A DNA stretch of 11,698 nucleotides from Cytophagales bacterium (GTDB lineage Bacteria; Bacteroidota; Bacteroidia; Cytophagales; Cyclobacteriaceae), in contig JAGUUF010000294.1 of NCBI GenBank assembly GCA_020063545.1, positions 1 through 11,698 of the forward strand, written 5' to 3'. The notes under the pieces are model-generated. The model searched no databases. It saw only the letters and a list, made by a program, of their open reading frames with translations, and was not told the origin of the DNA. Numbering within the stretch: the stretch's first letter is position 1; the number at the start of each line of letters is the position of its first letter. Shown here piece after piece: positions 1 to 6,585 of the stretch. Made by a program: the position numbers and the translations under genes.

Positions 1-274
1 CGAGTTCCTTATGAATATCTTGCGTACCGCAGATAAACCGGACAGACGACATGCCGAACCCATGGGTATCAATAGCACGTTTGGCTGCCTCAATAACGCG
101 CGGGTGCGATGAAAGCCCCAGGTAATTGTTGGCACAGAAATTAATAACCTGCTTGCCGCCCCGTATGGTTATGTCCGCACCCTGCGGTGACGTGATGATG
201 CGCTCTTTCTTATATAAGCCTGCCTGGTGAATGGAGGCCAGCTCTTTTTCGAGAAAAGGTTTTAACGTGTACAT
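1..274 (-). CDS. kbl: Glycine C-acetyltransferase (2-amino-3-ketobutyrate CoA ligase), N-terminal part
   Basis: PLP-dependent cytosolic enzyme that cleaves 2-amino-3-ketobutyrate with CoA to glycine and acetyl-CoA, the second step of threonine breakdown. The first 91 residues are visible before the window edge. They match the N-terminus of E. coli Kbl closely as I remember it: KKERIITSPQGADI (residues 22-35), NFCANNYLGL (45-54), and HGFGMSSVRFICGTQD (71-86). The catalytic PLP lysine lies beyond the edge, so integrity cannot be judged. ATG at 274 is the natural start because the protein begins about where the family does. The gene diverges from tdh, which makes its substrate. A perfect TAnnTTTG element sits about 37 bases upstream of the start. 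Related alpha-oxoamine synthases (such as BioF) are possible in principle, but this N-terminus is Kbl-like and the neighbour is threonine dehydrogenase. Confidence 0.93.
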   Translation of the reverse strand, partial: MYTLKPFLEKELASIHQAGLYKKERIITSPQGADITIRGGKQVINFCANNYLGLSSHPRVIEAAKRAIDTHGFGMSSVRFICGTQDIHKEL

Positions 275-310
275 AATGAATGGCTGATTACGGTTTTTCC
301 TGAACGGGTG

Positions 311-318
311 CAAAGTTA
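311..318 (-). promoter_or_regulatory. Candidate -7 promoter element for kbl
   Basis: On the minus strand these bases read TAACTTTG, a perfect match to the Bacteroidota -7 consensus TAnnTTTG. Transcription would begin near 305, giving a leader of about 30 bases before the kbl ATG. I found no TTG at the expected -33 spacing, so this rests on one element. Confidence 0.45.
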
Positions 319-346
319 GACGCTTCCCGCAAAAGTGAGCGGTGTA

Positions 347-389
347 GGTAAACCGAAAGCATTAAAATTCCCTAACTTTCGGCCTAACC
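347..389. promoter_or_regulatory. Imperfect inverted repeat abutting the tdh start codon
   Basis: The left arm GGTAAACCGAAAG (347-359) pairs with the reverse complement of 376-389, GGTTAGGCCGAAAG. This gives a perfect 7-bp core (CCGAAAG / CTTTCGG) plus an outer GGT/ACC pair with a one-base offset, around a 16-base centre. The right arm ends at the base before the tdh ATG and covers a near-consensus -7 box, TAACTTTC (373-380, one mismatch). It could be an operator in the divergent tdh/kbl region or a hairpin hiding the tdh start. No regulator is visible in the window. Confidence 0.35.
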
Positions 390-1349
390 ATGAAAACGCA
401 GAAAATACTGGTAATCGGGGCGGGCGGCCAGCTTGGATCGGAGCTGGTTCAGGGCCTTTGGAAATTATATGGCAAGGAAAATGTTTTTGCAACCGATATT
501 AAAGACCCGCAGGGAATACTTTCGCAGGGAAATTTTGAGATCCTTGATGTGCTGAAACAAAAACACCTGTTCGAGTTTATCCAGAAAAACAAAATTACCC
601 AGGTTTACCACCTTGCTGCCGTGCTGTCGGCCACGGGCGAAAAAAATCCGAAGTTTGCCTGGCACCTGAACATGGACGGCCTGGTGCACGTGCTTGATGC
701 TGCCGTTGAATTTAAACTCGACAAAGTGTACTGGCCGAGTTCCATTGCCGCTTTTGGCCCCACAACACCCAAACACAATACACCGCAGGATACCATAATG
801 GACCCCACTACTATTTATGGCATTACCAAGCTTGCCGGTGAACGGTGGTGCGATTGGTATTTTCGAAACAAAGGCGTAGATGTACGCAGCCTGCGCTACC
901 CGGGACTGATCGGCTACAAAACAAAACCCGGTGGCGGCACAACCGATTACGCTGTGGATATTTTCTTCAAAGCCCTCACTGAAAAAAAATTCGAATGCTT
1001 TCTTAAACCGGATACATACCTGCCCATGATGTACATGGATGATGCTGTAAAGGCAACACTGGATTTAATGGAAGCCCCGGCAGCGAAGGTAAAAACCCGA
1101 TCCAGCTACAACATCTCGGCCATGAGCTTTTCACCGTCAGAAATTGCTGGTGAAATAAAAAAACACATCCCTGAATTCACCATCAGCTATAACCCCGATT
1201 TCAGGCAGGCCATTGCCGATAGCTGGCCAAAATCCATTGACGATTCACGCGCACGCCAGGACTGGGGCTGGAGGCACCAATTTGGATTAGCGGAAATGAC
1301 GAAAGAAATTTTGAAACACCTGCCTGCATTACTGGCGCAAGAGGCGTAG
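390..1349 (+). CDS. tdh: L-threonine 3-dehydrogenase, epimerase-type (SDR family)
   Basis: NAD-dependent cytosolic oxidation of L-threonine to 2-amino-3-ketobutyrate, the Kbl substrate. The 319-residue protein is an extended short-chain dehydrogenase. It has a Rossmann loop GAGGQLG (residues 10-16), an acidic residue for NAD ribose (D36), NAG-like HLAA (74-77), a catalytic serine in PSSIAAFGP (S117/S118) and the Y143-x3-K147 pair in YGITK. The C-terminal part carries RYPGLIG (169-175) and a YNPDFRQAIADSWP region (267-280), which I associate with the bacterial UDP-galactose-epimerase-like threonine dehydrogenases and their eukaryotic homologues. This is not the zinc MDR-type enzyme of E. coli. 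The divergent kbl strongly supports the substrate call. ATG 390 puts the Rossmann motif at the usual distance from the N-terminus. A generic sugar-nucleotide epimerase is the alternative, less likely here. Confidence 0.9.
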   Translation: MKTQKILVIGAGGQLGSELVQGLWKLYGKENVFATDIKDPQGILSQGNFEILDVLKQKHLFEFIQKNKITQVYHLAAVLSATGEKNPKFAWHLNMDGLVHVLDAAVEFKLDKVYWPSSIAAFGPTTPKHNTPQDTIMDPTTIYGITKLAGERWCDWYFRNKGVDVRSLRYPGLIGYKTKPGGGTTDYAVDIFFKALTEKKFECFLKPDTYLPMMYMDDAVKATLDLMEAPAAKVKTRSSYNISAMSFSPSEIAGEIKKHIPEFTISYNPDFRQAIADSWPKSIDDSRARQDWGWRHQFGLAEMTKEILKHLPALLAQEA

Positions 1350-1353
1350 GGCG

Positions 1354-2462
1354 TTACCTCACAACAAATCTTACCACTTTGGTAAATTTTGCAGAAGTAT
1401 ACTTTACGAAGTAAACGCCTGGGCTCAACTTTTGCTCGAATTGAATCTCCTGATTTACGTTGCTTGCCTGCACTTCTTTGAGCAGTACACCCAGCTGATT
1501 TAAAATTTGAATTTTGTCGCCATCGGCCGGAGAAAAGTTCATCTCCAATTTAAGCAGTTCACCTGAAACCGGATTTGGTGCTACCCAGATTGTTCTTTCA
1601 CCCAAATATATCACCGTTACCGGCCCGAAATATTCGAATGACCCATCCAAATCAACAGCCTTAAGCCTATAGTAGTTTGTGCCAACAAGCGGATTGCGAT
1701 CAACGAATTCATACTTCGTAAGCGAACTTGTATTATACCCCACACCATGCACTTCGCCAATATCTTCAAATGAAAGATTTTCAACAACGCGCTGAATAAC
1801 AAACCTGTCAAACCCTTCTTCCTTTTCAGTAGCCCAATTCAAAACAATTTGATTGTCGTTGCTTTTTGCAAGAAAGTAAATCAACGTTACGGGTAGTGTA
1901 GGGTTATACCCATTTTCATCAAAACCGGTAGGCCCTGTAAAGCCTCCGCCCGGTTCACAATACGGTAAAGGACCCGTAGGATATGGATTACAGCCTGCAC
2001 CGCCACCACGTGCAATCTCTGTTCCGCAAATCAATAGCCTATCCGGAGTTCCCCCGGTAATATCTACGGTACCTCCTGTTTCAATAATCAGGGTATATCC
2101 ACAGCCAGCAGTGGAACCAAGATTAAGTTTGCTTGTTATTTGAAGGATACCTCCATTTTTAACGACCACGTTGCTGTTTATGGTAACCTGTCCGGGTGCA
2201 GATATTCGTAACGTTCCGAAAACTTCAATGCGGGTACCCGTCCAGGTGTCCGGGTTACTGTCAAAATTCAACGTAACGCCAACAGGCACTACAATAATCG
2301 AGGCACTACCGGCTGTACCGCCTTCTGTGCAGGCCGGAGGCGAGGCATTGACCCAGTTAATATGCCCGATCCGCTGATTGTACACGTTTGCGAAAAAACC
2401 GGGCCAGAACCCAAACCTATTGAAAGGATGAATAAAATAAGGTAACGAACTCGTAAACGCAT
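1354..2462 (-). CDS. T9SS-exported beta-rich protein, apparent frameshift near the N-terminus
   Basis: A GTG-started reading at 1354-2385 lacks a signal peptide. ATG 2462, in another frame, encodes one (MRLRVRYLILFILSIGLG then PVFSQ) but stops at 2289-2291. Inserting one base at the gttaat run (2357-2360) joins them into a protein of about 369 residues. Using 343-residue GTG-frame numbering: residues 15-155 are glycine- and threonine-rich with short beta-strand periods, like a small parallel beta-helix. Residues 164-262, starting LPVTLIYFLAK, are a fibronectin-III-like module with NYYRLKAVD (237-245). Residues 267-343, from WVAPNPVSGE to VVRFVVR, are a type A T9SS sorting domain with GVYFVKY. 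The restored mature protein has six cysteines, all in the N-terminal module. It is probably secreted or surface-anchored; its function is unknown. It converges on tdh with 4 bases between stop codons. A sequencing error or a real pseudogene are both possible. Confidence 0.8.
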
Positions 2463-2481
2463 AAAGCCAACTAAACAGCCT

Positions 2482-2500
2482 ACTAATGTATTTTATTAGT
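2482..2500. repeat. Short inverted repeat in the leader of the T9SS-protein gene
   Basis: ACTAAT (2482-2487) and ATTAGT (2495-2500) are perfect complements around a 7-base AT-rich centre. The repeat lies between the candidate minus-strand -7 element (2501-2508) and the ATG at 2462. It would therefore overlap the start of the transcript. It could be an operator, a weak hairpin or chance in AT-rich DNA. Confidence 0.3.
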
Positions 2501-2508
2501 CAAAAGTA
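2501..2508 (-). promoter_or_regulatory. Candidate -7 promoter element for the T9SS-protein gene
   Basis: The minus strand reads TACTTTTG, a perfect TAnnTTTG match, 38 bases before the proposed ATG at 2462. No -33 TTG is found at the expected distance. Its position fits the ATG start at 2462 better than the internal GTG at 2385, which supports the frameshift interpretation. Confidence 0.4.
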
Positions 2509-2513
2509 ACCTC

Positions 2514-2521
2514 TATGTTTA
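2514..2521 (+). promoter_or_regulatory. Possible -7 element for the flippase gene
   Basis: TATGTTTA differs from TAnnTTTG only at the last base. It would place the transcription start near 2528, about 34 bases before the chosen ATG at 2562. It is a one-mismatch match in AT-rich DNA without a -33 element, so it is weak. Confidence 0.22.
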
Positions 2522-2561
2522 GAATTTGAAACCGCGGACAAGCGAAGAAGTTCGTTACACC

Positions 2562-4001
2562 ATGAACCCAATCAAAAAACTCGCAGGCGAAACAGCCATT
2601 TACGGATTGGGCACCATTGTTCCCCGTCTTTTCAACTTTTTGTTACTGCCGCTGCACACTGCCGTGTTTGCCCCTGAGGCCTACGGGATAATCACTTACC
2701 TGTATGCTTTTGTGGCGTTTATCAACGTGGTGTATATGTGGGGCATGGAAACCGCCTACTTCCGGTTTGCCACCAGGCCGGGGGCTGATGCAAAACAGGT
2801 GTTTAACCTTGCGCAGACAGTTGTGGTAACAATCAGTTTCTCGCTATCGCTGTTGTTTATCGCTTTTAAATACCCGTTAGCTTCTTACCTTAACATTTCC
2901 GGTAACGAACAATACATTACCTGGCTTGCCGGAATTATGGCCATTGATGCCCTAGTGGCGATACCCTTTGCCCGTTTGCGCTTAGAGAAAAAGCCCATCA
3001 CATTTGCTTCTGCAAAAATTATCAACGTGGTAGTGCTGCTGGTATTGAATTACTACTTTTTAAGAGTTCAATACGATGAAAAAATTGGCATCGGCTATGT
3101 GTTTCTGGCCAACCTGCTGGGCAATGCCGTGCTCATTCTCTTTTTTCTTAAGCAACTGGCGGAGTGGCGACCCACTTACCACCGCGAAATTACACCGGCC
3201 ATGTTCAGCTATGCATACCCGGTTATGTTAACCGGTGTTGCCGGAATGATAAATGAAATGTTCTCGCGACTTACATTGGAGTGGTGGCTTCCTCAAAATT
3301 TTTATCCGGGCAAGGACGCCACCTATGCCCTGGGTGTTTTCGGTGCATGTTACAAGTATGCCGTGTTTATGAACCTGGCTGTTCAGTCATTCCGCTTTGC
3401 TGCTGAACCGTTTTTCTTTTCGCACGCGCAGGATAAAAAATCGCCTGAACTTTTCGCACAGGTAAATCACTACTTTGTTATTGCCGGCTGCATGATTCTG
3501 CTGGCCGTAAGCCTTAACCTCGACATCCTGAAATACATCCTGGGTGATGCCCAGTATTGGGAGGGATTGGTAGTTGTACCCATACTACTAACCGCATACC
3601 TGTTCCTCGGCATCTATTACAATCTTTCTGTCTGGTTCAAACTCACCGACCGCACCTATTTCGGCACATTGTTTTCCGTTGGCGGGGCAATCGTCACCAT
3701 TGCAGCAAACTACCTGCTCATACCCGTTTTGGGGTATTTGGGAAGCAGCCTTGGCGCGCTGCTGTGCTACACCAGCATGGCGGCAGCATGCTATGCAACC
3801 GGACAAAAGTATTTTCCAATACCCTACCGGATAGGAAAATCGCTGTTATATATCCTTTCAGCGCTGCTCATTATTTATATAAGCGCCCGTGTTGTAATGG
3901 ATAACCAGTGGCTGGCCTCTGCGTTTCATGCTGGCATACTGGTCATGTACTGCGGATTGGTTTATATACTTGAACGCAGGTCACTTCAGCCGACCGCGTA
4001 A
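2562..4001 (+). CDS. Polysaccharide/oligosaccharide flippase, MOP superfamily (Wzx-like)
   Basis: Inner-membrane protein of 479 residues that probably flips a lipid-linked glycan to the periplasmic face. The protein is hydrophobic throughout, with roughly 12-14 membrane segments (for example residues 40-60, 83-103, 117-137, 151-167, 176-196, 303-320, 334-353, 367-388, 391-411, 427-443 and 453-470). The N-terminus GTIVPRLFNFLLLPLHT (17-33) followed by PEAYGIITYLYAF (38-50), then ETAYFRFA (63-70), and AEPFFF (281-286) are typical of Bacteroidota flippases of this family. I chose ATG 2562; the frame is open back to a TTG at 2526, but that adds a charged stretch not expected before the first hydrophobic segment. 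The substrate (O-antigen, capsule or other) cannot be read from the sequence, and no glycosyltransferases are next to it. MurJ is a less likely alternative. Confidence 0.85.
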   Translation: MNPIKKLAGETAIYGLGTIVPRLFNFLLLPLHTAVFAPEAYGIITYLYAFVAFINVVYMWGMETAYFRFATRPGADAKQVFNLAQTVVVTISFSLSLLFIAFKYPLASYLNISGNEQYITWLAGIMAIDALVAIPFARLRLEKKPITFASAKIINVVVLLVLNYYFLRVQYDEKIGIGYVFLANLLGNAVLILFFLKQLAEWRPTYHREITPAMFSYAYPVMLTGVAGMINEMFSRLTLEWWLPQNFYPGKDATYALGVFGACYKYAVFMNLAVQSFRFAAEPFFFSHAQDKKSPELFAQVNHYFVIAGCMILLAVSLNLDILKYILGDAQYWEGLVVVPILLTAYLFLGIYYNLSVWFKLTDRTYFGTLFSVGGAIVTIAANYLLIPVLGYLGSSLGALLCYTSMAAACYATGQKYFPIPYRIGKSLLYILSALLIIYISARVVMDNQWLASAFHAGILVMYCGLVYILERRSLQPTA

Positions 4002-4033
4002 ACAAGAAACCCATACCGCTACTGAAAATTCAT

Positions 4034-4041
4034 TAATTTTG
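4034..4041 (+). promoter_or_regulatory. Candidate -7 promoter element for the envelope-gene cluster
   Basis: TAATTTTG matches TAnnTTTG perfectly and lies 36 bases before the TTG start of the TPR gene, a spacing close to that seen for kbl and the T9SS gene. The 75-base gap after the flippase, against mostly overlapping or 2-3-base junctions downstream, makes this a reasonable operon promoter. No -33 TTG is seen. Confidence 0.45.
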
Positions 4042-4076
4042 GCATCCGGTTTGGTAATCCGAAAGCAAACAACCCG

Positions 4077-5840
4077 TTGAAAAATCAAATACTCTATGTC
4101 GTTTTAGGGTGCACCTTTTTGATGTGCGGCAGCCTTACGAGCGTTGCACAAAAAAGAAAACGCACCGATACCCCTTCGCTTGCCAGCGTGAAATCGCGCG
4201 AAGCGGAATTTTATTTTACCGAAGCCGAAAAATTCTACATTCTGGAAGACTACTCCAAAGCGCTGGATTATTACCAGAAGGTGCTCGAAATAAACCCCGA
4301 AAATGCCACAGTGCATTACAAAATTGCCGATGTGCTTTCGCGCGGCAACCGGACAGACGATATGCTGAGGGCCTCACTCAGCATTGAACAGGCCCTGAAG
4401 GTTGACCGCAAGAACAAATATTTCTACCTGCTTGGCGCCAACATTTACATGGGCTTGTCGCGGTATGAGCGTGCCGCACAATTGTTTGAAGGCATGCTGC
4501 ACGAAGTGCCCAACACGCAGGAATACCTGTACGAACTTGCTGTTGTGTATCAATATGCGGGCAAACCCGATGAAGCCATTAAAACCTACAACCGGGCCGA
4601 GAATTTTTTTGGCATTAACGAAACCTCATCCCTCCAAAAACAGCGGCTTTACCTGGAAACAGGAAAAAACAAAGAAGCCACGGCTGAAGGAGAAAAATTG
4701 CTGCAGGCATTTCCGGATGAGGAGCGCCTTGCCGTAGGCGTTGCTGAAAATTTCTCACAATACAATCAAAAACCACAAGCGATTTCCATTCTTGAAAAAT
4801 TTATTACTGACAACACCCTTGCCCCAAATGCCTCCATGTTTCTGGCCGGCCTGTACCGCGATACCAACCAGGAAGAAAAAGCACGCAAGTTATTGCGCAC
4901 GGTGTTTGATGACCCCGAAGTTGATTTAAGTAACAAACTTGTAGTACTCAGCACCTACAATGAGGAACTTAACCAACTGCGCTCAAAGAATACTACTGAC
5001 CCTGCAAAGGAAAGCTTCGCCCTCGCCATACTGGAACAACTCAAAACCAATTACCCGGGCGAGCCCAACGTGTCGATACTGGGTGGCGACCTGTACCTTT
5101 CGATTGGCAAGAACAGCGAAGCCAGGCGCGAATACCTCGAAGCGGTAAATTCTGGCGAAGTAAATTTTGAGGTCTGGCAAAACCTCCTCTACATCGAAAT
5201 GCAACTGGGCGACTGGGATGCTGTGGTTACCCATACCGAAAAAGCCCTGGAGTATTACCCCAACCAGGCAATGCTTTACTATTTCAGGGGATCAGCGTTG
5301 CTTCAAAAACGCAATTACCAGCAAGCAATAAATGCACTGGAGCAAGGCAAAAAAATGGCGGCTTCAAATCCTGCCATGACAGCCGAAATCAACGGCATGC
5401 TTGGCGATGCCTATAATGCAGTAAAAGATTACATCAAATCCGACAAGGCCTATGAAGATGCGCTGGCGTTTAACCCGAACAATGACGTGGTTATAAACAA
5501 CTACAGCTATTTCCTGGCCCTTCGAAAAGCCAACCTGGAGCGGGCCGAAAAACTAGCAGCACAATTAATCAAAGACCACCCGGAAACTCCTTCCTACCTC
5601 GATACATATGCCTGGGTACTGTATGCCCGCCAGAAATATAAGGAGGCACGGAAGGTTATGGAACGTTTTATCTTCAGCGGTAAAGCCAACGCCACCCACC
5701 TTGAGCATTATGGCGACATCCTGTACAAACTTGGCGAAGTAAACAACGCGGTTCAGCAATGGGAGAAGGCCCGGCAGCTGCTCCACACGGCCAGCGAATT
5801 ATTGAATAAAAAAATTGCAGACCGCAAATTGTATGAATAA
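4077..5840 (+). CDS. Exported tetratricopeptide-repeat protein
   Basis: Protein of 587 residues with an N-terminal signal peptide (hydrophobic residues 5-20, likely cut after SVAQ at 22-25) and then TPR helices nearly to the end. Clear TPR-like units start near residues 44 (AEFYFTEAEKFYILEDYSKA), 114, 148, 362, 397, 437, 471, 505 and 541; several end in the NP/HP turn (EINPEN, AFNPNN, DHPETP). TPR arrays are protein-protein scaffolds, and this one should act in the periplasm or at the outer membrane. The start is a TTG at 4077. The only nearby ATG (4096) is out of frame, and the next in-frame Met (residue 17) would destroy the signal peptide. Its gene overlaps the DUF4292 lipoprotein gene by 8 bases, so the two are probably made together. 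Partners are unknown; a role in lipoprotein or envelope assembly is inference from context. Confidence 0.88.
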   Translation: MKNQILYVVLGCTFLMCGSLTSVAQKRKRTDTPSLASVKSREAEFYFTEAEKFYILEDYSKALDYYQKVLEINPENATVHYKIADVLSRGNRTDDMLRASLSIEQALKVDRKNKYFYLLGANIYMGLSRYERAAQLFEGMLHEVPNTQEYLYELAVVYQYAGKPDEAIKTYNRAENFFGINETSSLQKQRLYLETGKNKEATAEGEKLLQAFPDEERLAVGVAENFSQYNQKPQAISILEKFITDNTLAPNASMFLAGLYRDTNQEEKARKLLRTVFDDPEVDLSNKLVVLSTYNEELNQLRSKNTTDPAKESFALAILEQLKTNYPGEPNVSILGGDLYLSIGKNSEARREYLEAVNSGEVNFEVWQNLLYIEMQLGDWDAVVTHTEKALEYYPNQAMLYYFRGSALLQKRNYQQAINALEQGKKMAASNPAMTAEINGMLGDAYNAVKDYIKSDKAYEDALAFNPNNDVVINNYSYFLALRKANLERAEKLAAQLIKDHPETPSYLDTYAWVLYARQKYKEARKVMERFIFSGKANATHLEHYGDILYKLGEVNNAVQQWEKARQLLHTASELLNKKIADRKLYE

Positions 5841-6585
5841 CCGTATTCACCTTTGGTTTTTTATCTTTCCGGTACTGCTGGCCTCGTGCAGTAAGAAAAC
5901 CGTACCATTGACCGGAGGTTCTCCAAAAGAATCGCTGGCCATAGAAGAAATTGACTTTGAATACTTTCACGGCAAAGCCCGCATGGTATTGAAAGACGGG
6001 AACAAAGAGCGCGAAGTGAAAGCCAACATCCGCGTGCGGAAAGACAGCGTTATCTGGATGAACTTTACGGTAATCGGGGTACAGGGCGGCCGTGTGCTGA
6101 TTAATAAGGACTCTATCACCGTAATCAGCAACGTGGATAAAGAGTACTACGTTTTTGATTATACCGAGCTATCCAAACGGTTCAACTTCGATGTAAACTA
6201 CCAGGTTATCCAATCGGCCTTCCTTGGCAACCTGCTCATCAGCCGCAAAGAAGAAGATAACGTTGAACAAAAAAGCGCCACTTTCCTTTTACGGCAATCT
6301 TCCGGCAGTGTTGACGTTTTAAACTACATCAGCGCATCCACCATGAAGATCCAGAAAGTGGAAATGAAGGAAAACAATACGCACAATACGCTAACCATTA
6401 ACTACGGCAACTTTCAGCCGGTAGGAAACAAAGCTTTTCCTTACAACGGCACCATAACCCTGCTCTATAAATCGGCCGCAGGCTTGCTGAACACCACCAT
6501 CATTTTCGAATACAACAAAGCCGAAGTAGGCGACAAGGAGCTGAAGTTTCCGTTTAACATTCCAAAAAAGTATGATCGCAGGTAA
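5833..6585 (+). CDS. DUF4292 family lipoprotein (LolA/LolB-like)
   Basis: Lipoprotein of 250 residues. From ATG 5833 the signal peptide is MNNRIHLWFFIFPVLLASC, with lipobox LASC and lipidated C19. I prefer this ATG, which overlaps the TPR stop by 8 bases, to an in-frame TTG at 5815 that would add six residues. No acidic cluster follows the cysteine (SKKTVPL), so a surface-export signal is not apparent and a periplasm-facing location is likely. The mature part alternates beta strands and has stretches typical of DUF4292, such as VRKDSVIWMNFTVIGVQGGRVLI and EYYVFDYTELSKRFNFDV. From memory, DUF4292 belongs to the LolA/LolB-like fold group, suggesting a half-barrel that binds lipid or lipoprotein acyl chains. 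A role in lipoprotein insertion at the outer membrane is inference. The 3' end overlaps envC by 14 bases. Confidence 0.85.
   Translation: MNNRIHLWFFIFPVLLASCSKKTVPLTGGSPKESLAIEEIDFEYFHGKARMVLKDGNKEREVKANIRVRKDSVIWMNFTVIGVQGGRVLINKDSITVISNVDKEYYVFDYTELSKRFNFDVNYQVIQSAFLGNLLISRKEEDNVEQKSATFLLRQSSGSVDVLNYISASTMKIQKVEMKENNTHNTLTINYGNFQPVGNKAFPYNGTITLLYKSAAGLLNTTIIFEYNKAEVGDKELKFPFNIPKKYDRR

Noticed and set aside
390..1349. UDP-glucose 4-epimerase or other sugar-nucleotide enzyme
   Set aside because: The fold is shared, but the C-terminal motifs and the divergent kbl gene point to threonine dehydrogenase. No sugar-nucleotide genes are adjacent.
1354..2385. GTG 2385 as the real start of the T9SS protein
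   Set aside because: The product would have no signal peptide although it carries a T9SS sorting domain. A perfect signal peptide exists just upstream in another frame, with a promoter-like box before it.
2526..2561. TTG start 12 codons upstream for the flippase
   Set aside because: It would add a polar, charged extension before the first hydrophobic segment. ATG 2562 gives the usual short positively charged N-terminus.
3557..3904. Plus-strand open frame of 115 codons inside the flippase gene
   Set aside because: It is out of frame within a clear membrane-protein gene and its translation is rich in His, Arg and Cys with no family features.
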